From Siccirubricoccus soli (GTDB taxonomy: Bacteria > Pseudomonadota > Alphaproteobacteria > Acetobacterales > Acetobacteraceae): a DNA stretch of 64,000 nucleotides. The position numbers and the translations under genes were made by a program. How positions within the stretch are numbered: position 1 is the first letter of the stretch; every line of letters begins with the position of its first letter. The stretch spans positions 1-64,000 of the forward strand of contig NZ_JAMZIK010000076.1 of assembly GCF_024178315.1 (NCBI RefSeq), read 5' to 3'. Shown here piece by piece: positions 33,851 through 41,568 of this stretch. Under the pieces are notes generated by a model. It saw only the letters and a list, made by a program, of their open reading frames with translations, was not told the origin of the DNA and did no database searches.

Positions 33851-33954
33851 GTGGCCTGTCCGTGAAGTTCGTGGGAGTTCCCACGAACGCAGCGGATCGG
33901 CAGGCCACGGAAAACAATGGCTGGCGGCCCGAGAACGAAGTCCGCAGGACTTCG
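33851..33954. repeat. Nested palindromes between two 107-bp elements
   Basis: GTGGCCTG (33851-33858) pairs with CAGGCCAC (33901-33908), enclosing a perfect 10-bp palindrome GTTCGTGGGA (33867-33876) with TCCCACGAAC (33879-33888). A separate stem CGAAGTCC-GCA-GGACTTCG follows at 33936-33954. This could be a structured RNA, a terminator set for the convergent genes, or a decayed mobile element; the sequence alone does not decide. Confidence 0.45.
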
Positions 33955-33965
33955 AAAGAAAGACA

Positions 33966-34072
33966 CTAGAGCATTTCCGGAGCACATGCGTTCACCAAAA
34001 ACGCTCCACGCCCTTGTTTGCAGAGCAGATTCATGCCTTCAGGCGACGCCGCCCTACGGCGATCTGCTCCAG
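33966..34072 (-). repeat. 107-bp structured intergenic element, copy 4
   Basis: 107 bp, same orientation as copy 1, starting CTAGAGC and ending CCAG on the plus strand. The half with the TGCC-TTCA-GGCG and CGCCG-CCCTA-CGGCG stems is well kept. The other hairpin (AGCATTTCCGGAGC.../...AAAAACGCTCC) has lost several pairs, so this copy is decaying. Confidence 0.8.
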
Positions 34073-34199
34073 CCGCGGCGGCCAGCGCCTGCGGGAAGGC
34101 CGTGGGCGCCATGGAAGGGCGGGCGCGACCTGGCCTGCGACAGGACAGCGAGCGGTCGCGGCCAAGGCAGGCGCCCGGGGATGCAAGGCGGTGCGGCGC

Positions 34200-34868
34200 T
34201 CAGGCGCCCATCCCCTCCACCAGCGCCACGTCCAGCAGGCGCTCCAGCACCTCCGGCTCCTGCGCGCCGGCGATGGCGTGGCGGCCGGCGATGACGAAGC
34301 AGGGCACGCCGTTGATGCCCAGGCGATGCGCGCGGAGATTGTCCGCATGCACCGCTTCCACCTCCGCCACCGTGCCGAGGAAGCGGCGCGCCGCCTGGCC
34401 GTCCAGCCCCTGGCGCTGGGCGATGCCGGCCAGCACGCTGGTCTCGCCGATATCCAGCCCGTGCAGGAAATAGGCCTCGAAGATCGCCTCCACGATCGGG
34501 TCCGCCGCGCCGTAGCGGGCGGCCCAGCGGACCAGGCGGTGGGCGTCCAGGGAATGCGGCACGCGGCGGATGCGCTCGAAATGGAAATCCACCCCCTCCG
34601 CCCGGCCCAGCTCCGCGATGGTGCCGTGCAGGCGGCGGGCGCGTTCCTCGCCGCCGAATTTCCGCACCAGATATTCCTGCCGCGGCACGCCCTGGGGGGA
34701 GAGGTCCGGGTTCAGCAGGAAGGGCCGCCAGACCAGCTCCGCCGCGATGTCCGGCCGCGCCCGCAGGGTACGCCGCAGCCGCCTGATGCCGAGGAAACAC
34801 CAGGGGCAGACGAGGTCGAAGACGACCTCGATCGGCAGACGCGCGCGTGGCGGGGCGAGCAGGTTCAC
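34200..34868 (-). CDS. DsbA family oxidoreductase (FrnE-like)
   Basis: A 222-residue DsbA-fold protein of the FrnE/2-hydroxychromene isomerase-like branch. The redox motif CPWC is in FDLVCPWCFLGIRRL (about 18-32), followed by LVWRPFLLNPDL, the helical insert with RRVPHSLDAHRLVRWA, and the cis-Pro loop GINGVPCFVIAGRHAIAGAQ. No signal peptide is visible, so it acts in the cytoplasm as a thiol oxidoreductase or isomerase, possibly under stress. It is the last gene after the Bug receptor and DadA-like genes, 33 nt downstream, so it is probably in their unit. Confidence 0.87.
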   Translation of the reverse strand: MNLLAPPRARLPIEVVFDLVCPWCFLGIRRLRRTLRARPDIAAELVWRPFLLNPDLSPQGVPRQEYLVRKFGGEERARRLHGTIAELGRAEGVDFHFERIRRVPHSLDAHRLVRWAARYGAADPIVEAIFEAYFLHGLDIGETSVLAGIAQRQGLDGQAARRFLGTVAEVEAVHADNLRAHRLGINGVPCFVIAGRHAIAGAQEPEVLERLLDVALVEGMGA

Positions 34869-34901
34869 GGCACAACCGTAGCAGGGCTGGCGGAAACTGC
34901 A

Positions 34902-36191
34902 TCAACTCGCATGACGGGCCCGCGAGCCGAAACGTTCCACCGCGAAGGGCGCGAAGTCCAGGTTGGGCGCGGGGCCCAGCATGGCCCGGGCCAGCGCCGC
35001 CCCGGTGGGGGCGGAGCCGGTCAGCCCCAAATGACCGTGACCGAAGGCGCACCAGAGGCCCGGCCAGGCCTGGACCGGGCCCAGCACCGGCAGGCTGTCC
35101 GGCAGGCAGGGGCGGTGGCCCATCCAGAAGCCCTCCGCCCCCTCGGTGCGGGCCTGGGGGAAGGCGTTGCGCAGATCCTCCAGCAGCAGCGCCGCCCGGC
35201 GCGGCGTCGGCGGGTGCTCCAGCCCGCCGAACTCCACCGTGCCGGCGATGCGCAAGCCATGCTCCATGGGGGAGATGAAGGCCTTGCGATCGGCCGGCAC
35301 CACCGGGCGCCGCAGCGCGATACCGGCCTCCGGCAGCATCACGTGGTAGCCGCGCTGGGTCTCGAGCGGCACCTTGATCCCGAGCGGCGCCAGCAGCCTT
35401 GCGGACCAGGCACCGGCGGCCAGCACCACCTGATCGGCCCGTTCCAGCCCCGCCTCGGTCATGGCGCCAATCACCCGGCCGCCCTCCGTGGCGATGGCGG
35501 TGACACGGGCGCGCCGGATCTCGCCCCCCAGCCGCTCCACCCCCCGCGCCACCACCTGGGCCTGGCGCAGCGGGTTCACGCTGCTGCCCTGGTCCGGGAT
35601 GAAGAGGCCGAGCTGGTAATCGCCCTGCATGTCGGGCTCCAGCGCCTGGATCGCGGCTTTGCCCTCGAGGAATTCCACCCGCATGCCGTGCTGCTGCCTG
35701 AGCGCCCAGCCACCGGCATCCTTCTGGAAATGCGCCCGGTCGCGGTAGAGGTAGAGCTGGCCGGTCTCGCTGATCAGATCCAGCGCGCCTTCCTCGGCAA
35801 GGATCAGACGGTGCTGCTCCATGGCGCCGTAGAGGAGGGCGGCCAGCGCCTCGGCAATGCTGGCAACGCGGGCCGGGCGGGCGCTGGCGACGAAGCGCCA
35901 CAGCCAGGGCGCGGCGCGCGGCCAGTAGCGCGGCGGGATGTGCAGCGCCCCGGCGGGGTCCAGCAGCATCTGCGGCACCTGCTTCAGCACGCCGGGCATG
36001 GCCAGCGGCGCGACGGAGCCGGCGCTGATCGCCCCGGCATTGCCGGAGGAGGCGCCGCTGCCCGGCGCCTCGCCGTCCAGCACCAGCACCCGGGCGCCGC
36101 CATGCGCCAGGTGCCAGGCGGTGCAGAGGCCGACGATGCCGGCGCCGATGACGATGACGCGGGGGCCGGCGGGAGAAACGGGCGAGTCCAT
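34902..36191 (-). CDS. FAD-dependent D-amino acid dehydrogenase-like oxidoreductase (DadA family)
   Basis: A 429-residue flavoprotein. The FAD dinucleotide motif VIVIGAGIVGLCTAWHLA is at about 12-29, with the acidic end LVLDGE and the GSGASSGNAGAISAG flavin contact. VVLAAGAWSARLLAPLGI and the C-terminal LWCAFGHGHLGLTGSAPTG complete the DAO domain. Members oxidise D-amino acids or glycine-type amines to 2-oxoacids, passing electrons to the respiratory chain. It starts 3 nt after the Bug receptor stop codon, so the receptor may import its amino-acid-like substrate. The exact substrate is not deducible. Confidence 0.88.
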   Translation of the reverse strand: MDSPVSPAGPRVIVIGAGIVGLCTAWHLAHGGARVLVLDGEAPGSGASSGNAGAISAGSVAPLAMPGVLKQVPQMLLDPAGALHIPPRYWPRAAPWLWRFVASARPARVASIAEALAALLYGAMEQHRLILAEEGALDLISETGQLYLYRDRAHFQKDAGGWALRQQHGMRVEFLEGKAAIQALEPDMQGDYQLGLFIPDQGSSVNPLRQAQVVARGVERLGGEIRRARVTAIATEGGRVIGAMTEAGLERADQVVLAAGAWSARLLAPLGIKVPLETQRGYHVMLPEAGIALRRPVVPADRKAFISPMEHGLRIAGTVEFGGLEHPPTPRRAALLLEDLRNAFPQARTEGAEGFWMGHRPCLPDSLPVLGPVQAWPGLWCAFGHGHLGLTGSAPTGAALARAMLGPAPNLDFAPFAVERFGSRARHAS

Positions 36192-36194
36192 GCC

Positions 36195-37166
36195 CTATTC
36201 TATGCGCACCTCCGCCCGGGCGGCGATGGCCGCCCATTTCTCCCGCTCGGTGGCAAGGAAGGCGGCGGTTTCCTCCCGCGTTGCACCCATCGGCTCCAGC
36301 CCCCGCTCCTGCAGCAGGGCGCCCAGCCCTTCCGCCATCACCGCCCTTGCATCGGCCGAGAGCTTCGCCTGGATCGGCTCCGGCAGACGCGCCGGGCCGG
36401 CCAGCACCGCCCAGGTGGCGCCGGTGAGGTAGGGGAAGCCCGCCTCCGCCACCGTCGGCACCGCCGCCACGCTGGGCAGACGCTGGTCATGGCACAGCGC
36501 CAGCGCCTTCAGCCGCTTCTCCCGCAGATGCGGCAGGGCGGAGGGGATGGTGTCGAAGGAGAGCTGCACCTGGCCGGCGATGAGATCGACCATCAGCGGC
36601 CCGCTGCCGCGATAGGGCACATGCGTCAGGTCGATGCCGGCGCCGAGGCGCAGCATCTCCCCCACCAGATGGGTGGAGGTGCCGTTGCCGAAGCTGCCGT
36701 AATTCAGCGCGCCGGGCCGGGTGCGGGCATAGGCGGCGACATCCGCCAGGCTGTCCACCGGCAGCCCGGCATGTGCCAGCACCAGGAAGGGCTGCAGGGT
36801 CAGCCAAGTGATGCCGGCGAGGTCCTTCGCCACATCCACCGGCATGTTGCGCATGGTGGCCTGGAGGATGGCCATCTCGGCCGAGGCGCCGAGCAGCAGG
36901 GTGTGGCCGTCCGGCGGCGCCTTCGCCACCTGGTCGGCGCCGAGGGCGCCGCTGGCGCCCGCGCGGTTCTCCACCACCACCGGCTGGCCCCAGCGCTTCG
37001 CCAGGCGTTCCGCCAGCAGCCTTGCCACCAGATCCGTGCTGCCACCGGGCGGATAGCCGACGACGAGGCGGACGCTGCGGTTGGGATATTCGCCCTGGGC
37101 CCAAGCCGGGAGGACGCCAGGGGTGGCGAGCGCCAGGGCGGCCAGCGCCCGGCGGGTGATTCGCAT
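36195..37166 (-). CDS. Bug family (TTT-type) periplasmic substrate-binding protein
   Basis: A 323-residue receptor with a signal peptide at about 1-23 (MRITRRALAALALATPGVLPAWAQ region) followed by YPNRSVRLVVGYPPGGSTDLVARLLAERL, VVENRAGASGALGADQV and VPYRGSGPLMVDLIAGQVQLSFDT, all Bug hallmarks. It would bind a small carboxylate or amino-acid-like compound for a TctAB transporter encoded elsewhere. The ATG at 37166 has GGGAGGAA five bases upstream. It heads the unit receptor-DadA-FrnE, and is divergent from the TauD-FAH-Bug unit across 131 nt that contain two palindromes. Confidence 0.92.
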   Translation of the reverse strand: MRITRRALAALALATPGVLPAWAQGEYPNRSVRLVVGYPPGGSTDLVARLLAERLAKRWGQPVVVENRAGASGALGADQVAKAPPDGHTLLLGASAEMAILQATMRNMPVDVAKDLAGITWLTLQPFLVLAHAGLPVDSLADVAAYARTRPGALNYGSFGNGTSTHLVGEMLRLGAGIDLTHVPYRGSGPLMVDLIAGQVQLSFDTIPSALPHLREKRLKALALCHDQRLPSVAAVPTVAEAGFPYLTGATWAVLAGPARLPEPIQAKLSADARAVMAEGLGALLQERGLEPMGATREETAAFLATEREKWAAIAARAEVRIE

Positions 37167-37231
37167 GGGGGTTCCTCCCGTTCCGGGCGGGCCTTGGAGT
37201 CCGGCCGCCATCCGGTGCCATGCTCGGTCGC

Positions 37232-37276
37232 CCCAACGTTGGGCGCAAGCTTGACCTCATCGGTCGCCCGACCGAT
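37232..37276. promoter_or_regulatory. Two palindromes in a divergent promoter region (candidate operators)
   Basis: CCCAACGTTGGG (37232-37243) is a perfect 12-bp palindrome. ATCGGTCG (37259-37266) and CGACCGAT (37269-37276) form an 18-bp dyad with a 2-nt centre. They lie between the divergent Bug receptor gene (start 37166) and the TauD-like gene (start 37298), where a TetR- or GntR-type regulator could control both. The second dyad is followed by TTTG, so a leader hairpin is an alternative. Confidence 0.5.
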
Positions 37277-37297
37277 TTTGCCGCCGGAGGTTCGCCG

Positions 37298-38179
37298 ATG
37301 CGTATCATACCGAACAATGCCGGGCTCGGGGCCCGGGTCGAGGATATCGACCTCGCCCGCCCGCTCTCGCCCGCCGATCACCGCACCGTGCTGCGGGCGC
37401 TCGGCCAGTACGGCGTGCTGTGCTTTCCGGGACAGGATCTGGAAGCGCCGCACCTCTCTGATTTCGGCAGCCGCTTCGGCGAGCTGGAAGTGAATGTGGC
37501 GAACATGTTCCACGCCCCGGGGCATCCCGAGGTGATGATCCTGTCCAACATGCGGGACGCGGCGGGGAAGCCGCTGGGGCTGAACGATGCCGGCCAGGGC
37601 TGGCACACCGACATGTCCTATTCGAAGGACATCGCCCTGGCCAATGCGCTGCACGCCAAGCTGGTGCCGCTGCGCGACGGCCGTCCGCTGGGCGCCACGC
37701 AGTTCCGCAACATGCACGCCGCCTATGACGACCTGCCGGCGGAGCTGGTGGCGCGGCTGGAAGGCCGCGTGGCGGTGCACGATTTCGAGAAATTCTGGGA
37801 CGTGATGCGCCAGCGCCCCGGCAGCATCCGCAAGGCGTTGACGCCGGAGCAGCGGGCGAAGAAGCCGCCGGTGGAGCAGCCGATCTTTCGCGTCCACCCG
37901 ATCACCGGCCGCCGCGTGCTCTACTGCAACCCCGGCTATGCCATGTACATCCCCGGCATGGACCGCACGGAAAGCGACGCGGTGCTGGAATTCCTGTTCC
38001 GCCACCAAGCGCAGGAGAAATACCTCTACAGCCATGACTGGGCGCCGGGCGACCTGCTGATGTGGGACAATATCGGCACGGTGCACAACGCCGTCGCGGA
38101 TTACGGGCCGACGGAGCACCGCTACATCCTGCGGGTGCAGGTCATGGCGACGCTCGACTACGCAGCCATGGCGGCCTGA
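37298..38179 (+). CDS. TauD/TfdA family 2-oxoglutarate-dependent dioxygenase
   Basis: A 293-residue Fe(II)/2-oxoglutarate dioxygenase of the TauD/TfdA family. Iron ligands are His and Asp in GWHTDMSYSKD (about residues 105-107) and the distal His in WDNIGTVHNAVADYG; the 2-oxoglutarate Arg is in HRYILRVQV. DHRTVLRALGQYGVLCFPGQ is the typical N-terminal part. Family members hydroxylate taurine, 2,4-D, or other sulfonates and carboxylates, releasing the side group. The ATG at 37298 has GGAGG at 37286-37290. The FAH-type hydrolase gene begins 3 nt after its stop, then a Bug receptor, which together suggest catabolism of an aromatic or ether-linked acid. Confidence 0.9.
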   Translation: MRIIPNNAGLGARVEDIDLARPLSPADHRTVLRALGQYGVLCFPGQDLEAPHLSDFGSRFGELEVNVANMFHAPGHPEVMILSNMRDAAGKPLGLNDAGQGWHTDMSYSKDIALANALHAKLVPLRDGRPLGATQFRNMHAAYDDLPAELVARLEGRVAVHDFEKFWDVMRQRPGSIRKALTPEQRAKKPPVEQPIFRVHPITGRRVLYCNPGYAMYIPGMDRTESDAVLEFLFRHQAQEKYLYSHDWAPGDLLMWDNIGTVHNAVADYGPTEHRYILRVQVMATLDYAAMAA

Positions 38180-38182
38180 ACG

Positions 38183-39094
38183 ATGAAGCTGATCACGTTC
38201 GAGGCCGATGGCACGACGCGCATCGGCGCCGTGCTGGGCGAGGCGGTGGTGGCGCTGCAGCCGGCGCTGGAGGCGGCCTGCGCCGCCGCAGGCGAAGCGC
38301 CGCAGCGCCTGCCGGATGACATGCGCGGGCTGCTGGAAGCGGGCGAAGCCGGGCTGGTGGCGGCCGCCCGGGCGCTGGCCTTCGCGGCGCGACCGGAAAG
38401 CGTGACGCTGCGGCGGCCGCTGAGCGCCGTGACGCTACTGGCGCCGCTGCAACCCGGAAAAATCCTCGGCGTGGGACGCAACTATGCCGACCATGCGAAG
38501 GAGGTGGGCGGGCCGAAGCTGGAGGCGCCGCGCATCTTCCTGAAGCCCACCTCCTCCGTCTGCGGGCCGGGCAGCATCGTCACCATCCCGAAGGCGGCGC
38601 TGAAGCCGGATTGGGAGGTGGAGCTCGGCGTCGTCATCGGCCGCCCGGCGCGCCACGTGCCGGAGGGGACGGCGCTCGACTACGTCGCCGGCTACACCGT
38701 GCTGAACGACCTGACCGACCGCGCCCTGCAATTCGACCATCCGATCGGCATGACCAGCTTCGGCAAGGGGCTGGACGGGTTCTGCCCGATGGGGCCCTAC
38801 CTGACGACCGCCGACGAGGTGGGCGAGCCCTGGCAGCTCGGCCTGCGCTGCTTCCTGAACGGGGAGAAGGTGCAGGAGGGGAACACCCACGACCTGATCT
38901 TCAGCGTGGCCGCGCTGGTCGCCTGGCTCAGCCGCTTCGTCACCCTGCAGCCGGGCGACGTGATCGCCACCGGCACGCCGGCCGGGGTCGGGCATTTCCG
39001 CAGCCCGCCGCGCTACCTGAAGCCGGGCGACAAGCTGCGGCTGGAAGTGGATCGCGTCGGCGTGCTGGAGCACGGGATCGGGGGAGAAGCATGA
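38183..39094 (+). CDS. Fumarylacetoacetate hydrolase family protein
   Basis: A 303-residue FAH-family hydrolase. The catalytic domain (about 90-300) shows ILGVGRNYADHAKEVGG, FLKPTSSVCGPG, DWEVELGVVIG (metal-binding Glu pair), AGYTVLNDLTDRALQ (metal Asp) and VIATGTPAGVGHFRSPP. Such enzymes cut C-C bonds in acylpyruvates, ring-cleavage products or oxaloacetate. Its TGA overlaps the ATG of the next Bug receptor gene (39091-39094). Coupling to a TauD-type dioxygenase and a receptor points to one short degradation route; the substrate is unknown. Confidence 0.9.
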   Translation: MKLITFEADGTTRIGAVLGEAVVALQPALEAACAAAGEAPQRLPDDMRGLLEAGEAGLVAAARALAFAARPESVTLRRPLSAVTLLAPLQPGKILGVGRNYADHAKEVGGPKLEAPRIFLKPTSSVCGPGSIVTIPKAALKPDWEVELGVVIGRPARHVPEGTALDYVAGYTVLNDLTDRALQFDHPIGMTSFGKGLDGFCPMGPYLTTADEVGEPWQLGLRCFLNGEKVQEGNTHDLIFSVAALVAWLSRFVTLQPGDVIATGTPAGVGHFRSPPRYLKPGDKLRLEVDRVGVLEHGIGGEA

Positions 39095-40071
39095 AGGCCA
39101 TTCTTGCCGCGGCGCTGGCGCTGCTGGCCGGCACCGCGGCGGCGCAGCCGCGGGCGCCGGGGACGGATTATCCGAACAGGCCGGTGCGCATCGTCGTGGC
39201 GCTCGCCCCCGGCGGCAATGCGGACCTCAACGCCCGGCTGGTGGCGCAGCAGCTCTCGCAGCAGACCGGCCAGCAATTCCTGGTGGAGAACCGCCCCTCC
39301 GGCGGCGGAACCGTGGCCTTTGAGACGGTGGCGGCGACGCCGCCCGATGGCTACACCCTGCTGGTCGGCGCGCTCGGCTCCCACACCCTGAATGTCGGGC
39401 TATACGGGGACCGGCTGAAGGTCCATCCGCTGACTGGCGTGGATCACATCACCATCAGCAGCCATTCCGCCATCGCGGTGGCGGTGCGCCCCTCGCTCGG
39501 CGTGCAGACGCTGACGGAGTTCCGGGACCTGCTGCGGGCCAATCCCGGCAAGTACACCTACGGCTCCTCCGGCAACGGCACCACCGGGCATATCGCCGGC
39601 GCCATGCTGGTGCAGATGCTGGGGGTGGAGGCGCAGCACATTCCCTATCGCGGCTCGGCTGCGGCCTTCACCGATCTCGCCGCGGGGCGGACGGATTTCC
39701 AGGCCGACACCATCTCCTTCCTCTCGGAGCATTTCCGCAGCGGCGCGGTCCGCGGCATCGTCATCGCGACGCCGGAGCGCTCGCCCATGGCCCCCGATGT
39801 CCCGACCAGCGCGGAGGCCGGGCTGCCGCAATACCAGGCGACCACCTGGACGCCCTGGAGCGCGACGCTGGGGACGCCGATGGTGATCCGGCAGTTCCTC
39901 TATGAGCAGATCAGCGAGGCGCTGCGCGTGCCTTCGGTGCGGGACCGGCTGGTGCAGCTCGGCAACACCATCCCGGAGGGAATGACGCCGGAGCGCACCC
40001 GCGCCTTCATCGCCAGCGAGATCGAACGCTGGGTGCCGATCGTCCGCGCCTCCGGCGCGAGCGTGGACTGA
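39091..40071 (+). CDS. Bug family (TTT-type) periplasmic substrate-binding protein
   Basis: A 326-residue receptor with a short signal peptide (MKAILAAALALLAGTAAAQ). Bug features are YPNRPVRIVVALAPGGNADLNARL, LVENRPSGGGTVAFETV, PDGYTLLVGALGSHTLN and IPYRGSAAAFTDLAAGRTDFQADT. Unlike most Bug proteins the Asp after the glycine turn is in the context GGNADLN. The ATG overlaps the FAH gene's stop and has GGGGAGAA upstream. It is the third gene of the TauD-FAH-Bug unit and probably binds the substrate of those enzymes. A stem-loop follows 49 nt after the stop codon. Confidence 0.92.
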   Translation: MKAILAAALALLAGTAAAQPRAPGTDYPNRPVRIVVALAPGGNADLNARLVAQQLSQQTGQQFLVENRPSGGGTVAFETVAATPPDGYTLLVGALGSHTLNVGLYGDRLKVHPLTGVDHITISSHSAIAVAVRPSLGVQTLTEFRDLLRANPGKYTYGSSGNGTTGHIAGAMLVQMLGVEAQHIPYRGSAAAFTDLAAGRTDFQADTISFLSEHFRSGAVRGIVIATPERSPMAPDVPTSAEAGLPQYQATTWTPWSATLGTPMVIRQFLYEQISEALRVPSVRDRLVQLGNTIPEGMTPERTRAFIASEIERWVPIVRASGASVD

Positions 40072-40120
40072 GTCCTCCACGACGTCGCTTCGTGCCTTCG
40101 CGTGGGGCCCCGTCCGACGG

Positions 40121-40149
40121 CCCAGGCGGGGCGCTGCGCGCCGCCTGGG
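40121..40149 (+). terminator. Stem-loop after the Bug receptor gene
   Basis: CCCAGGCGG (40121-40129) pairs with CCGCCTGGG (40141-40149) around an 11-nt loop. It follows the end of the TauD-FAH-Bug unit. There is no U-run, so Rho dependence or mRNA end protection is likely. Confidence 0.5.
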
Positions 40150-40234
40150 GTCCATTCGGCCCGAGTGAAACATTCCTCGCATACCCCGTCGCGGCCAAGC
40201 CGTGCCGGGGCAACGGTGGGGGGCAGGTTGCAGC

Positions 40235-40253
40235 CATGCGCCCGGGGCGCATG
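40235..40253. promoter_or_regulatory. 19-bp dyad just upstream of an Ldh-family gene (candidate operator)
   Basis: CATGCGCCC (40235-40243) and GGGCGCATG (40245-40253) are a perfect inverted repeat with a 1-nt centre, ending 21 nt before the ATG at 40275. Position suits a repressor operator or a leader hairpin for that gene. Confidence 0.45.
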
Positions 40254-40274
40254 CAGGAAGGGAAGTCCAGACCC

Positions 40275-41390
40275 ATGGCAAAGAACGTCACCACCGGGCG
40301 CCGCGTGCCGGCGGAGGCCATCCGTGCCCAGATCCATGCCATCCTGACGCGCTGGGGCATGCCGGAGGAGCAGGCCCGGACCACCGCGCAGATCATGGTG
40401 GAAACCGACCTGCTCGGCGTGGACAGCCATGGCCTGTCGATGCTGATGACCTATGAGGAAGGCGTGCAGCAGGGCCGCATCAAGGTGGGCGCCCTGCCCC
40501 GCGTCGTGCGGGACACCGGCCCCACCGCCCTGCTCGATGCCGGGGACGGGCTCGGCCACCCGGTCGCCGCCATGGCGATGAACATGGCGGTGGACAAGGC
40601 GCTGGCGCAAGGTATCGGCGTGGTCGGGGTGGTGAACAGCCATCATTTCGGCGCCGCCGGCGCCTATGCCCGCATCGCCGCCGCGCGCGGCGTCATCGGC
40701 CTGGTCACCTCCTCGACCCGCGGCGTCACCATGGTGCCGACCCGCGGCGCCATGCCGGTGCTGGGCACCAACCCGCTGGCCTTCGCCGCGCCGGCCAAGC
40801 GCAACAAGCCCTTCGTGCTGGACATGGCCACCACCACCGTCGCCGCCGGTAAGGTGAAGGTGCACCACCTGAACGACGCCCCACTGCCGGAAGGCTGGGT
40901 GCTGGACGGCAAGGGCAAGAGCGTGACCGACCCGCATGAGGGCAATGCCTTCGTCTTCCAGCGCAAGGAAGGCGGCATCACGCCCCTTGGCGGGGTGGAG
41001 GAGCGCGGCAGCGCCAAGGGCTACGGGTTGGCGATGATGGTGCACATCCTGGGCGGCGCGCTGGTCGGCGCCAGCTTCTCGCCCATCCGCAACCGCAACC
41101 CGGACCCCAGCCTGCCGCACAATATCGGGCATTTCTGCCTGGCGCTGGACCCGCGCGCCTTCCGTGCCGAGGGCGAGTTCGAGAACGACCTGGACGACGT
41201 CATCGACATCCTGCACGCCACCCCGCCCGCCGACCCGGCGGAGCCGGTGCTGGTGGCGGGGGAGCCGGAGGACCGGATGCGGGAGGAACGGCTCCGCCTC
41301 GGCGTGCCGGTGCCGGACAGCCTGGATACGCTGATCCGCGGCATCTGCGAGCGGAGCGGGGCGCCTTACCTGCTGCGGCCCAATACCTGA
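40275..41390 (+). CDS. Ldh family oxidoreductase (malate/L-lactate/ureidoglycolate dehydrogenase type)
   Basis: A 371-residue NAD(P)-dependent 2-hydroxyacid dehydrogenase of the Ldh2/YlbC/AllD family, unrelated to classical lactate dehydrogenase. Typical segments are DLLGVDSHGLSML (with the conserved His), VGVVNSHHFGAAGAYARIAA, VLGTNPLAFAAPAK and AKGYGLAMMVHILGGAL. Candidates for the substrate are malate, ureidoglycolate, sulfolactate or an imino acid. I chose the ATG at 40275 (MAKNVTTGRR); upstream in-frame starts run through the dyad. It follows the TauD-FAH-Bug unit by 203 nt that contain a stem-loop and a dyad, so it probably has its own promoter. Confidence 0.88.
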   Translation: MAKNVTTGRRVPAEAIRAQIHAILTRWGMPEEQARTTAQIMVETDLLGVDSHGLSMLMTYEEGVQQGRIKVGALPRVVRDTGPTALLDAGDGLGHPVAAMAMNMAVDKALAQGIGVVGVVNSHHFGAAGAYARIAAARGVIGLVTSSTRGVTMVPTRGAMPVLGTNPLAFAAPAKRNKPFVLDMATTTVAAGKVKVHHLNDAPLPEGWVLDGKGKSVTDPHEGNAFVFQRKEGGITPLGGVEERGSAKGYGLAMMVHILGGALVGASFSPIRNRNPDPSLPHNIGHFCLALDPRAFRAEGEFENDLDDVIDILHATPPADPAEPVLVAGEPEDRMREERLRLGVPVPDSLDTLIRGICERSGAPYLLRPNT

Positions 41391-41394
41391 CATT

Positions 41395-41461
41395 CGAGGG
41401 GGACGCTGTCCCCCTCGACCACCCCCTGCCAAAGGCCGAAAGGCCTCTGGAAACCATGAGT
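41395..41461 (+). repeat. Dual-hairpin intergenic element
   Basis: Stem 1 pairs CGAGGGGGAC (41395-41404) with GTCCCCCTCG (41408-41417). Stem 2 is CCAAAGGCC-GAAA-GGCCTCTGG (41429-41450), with one mismatch, then AAACCATGAGT. It begins 4 nt after the Ldh-family stop codon. Confidence 0.75.
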
Positions 41462-41487
41462 CTCGGACCCATCGGTCGAAGCGCGAG

Positions 41488-41557
41488 AGTCAAGGGCTCC
41501 AAGGGCCTTCGGCCCTTGGCGGGATGGGGTTTGAGGAGTTGCGGCACTGCCGCAACC
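41488..41557 (-). repeat. Dual-hairpin intergenic element (inverted, facing the previous copy)
   Basis: On the minus strand, stem 1 is GTTGCGGC/GCCGCAAC (41538-41556) and stem 2 CCAAGGGCC/GGCCCTTGG (41499-41519). With the copy at 41395-41461 it repeats the layout seen at 1146-1313: one element facing each gene of a convergent pair. Confidence 0.7.
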
Positions 41558-41568
41558 AGAGCCCTTCC

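Larger units (their letters stand above)
33545..34199. other. 655-nt gene-free region holding two 107-bp elements and palindromes
   Basis: The largest gap in the window, between convergent genes (acyltransferase and FrnE-like). It contains one 107-bp element in each orientation and, between them, two palindrome clusters. No frame has family-like coding sequence. The last 127 nt (34073-34199) are GC-rich with no clear feature. Confidence 0.7.

Noticed and set aside
37259-37277. Rho-independent terminator
   Set aside because: The dyad is followed by a short T run, but it lies upstream of two divergent genes with no transcript to end there, so an operator is more likely.
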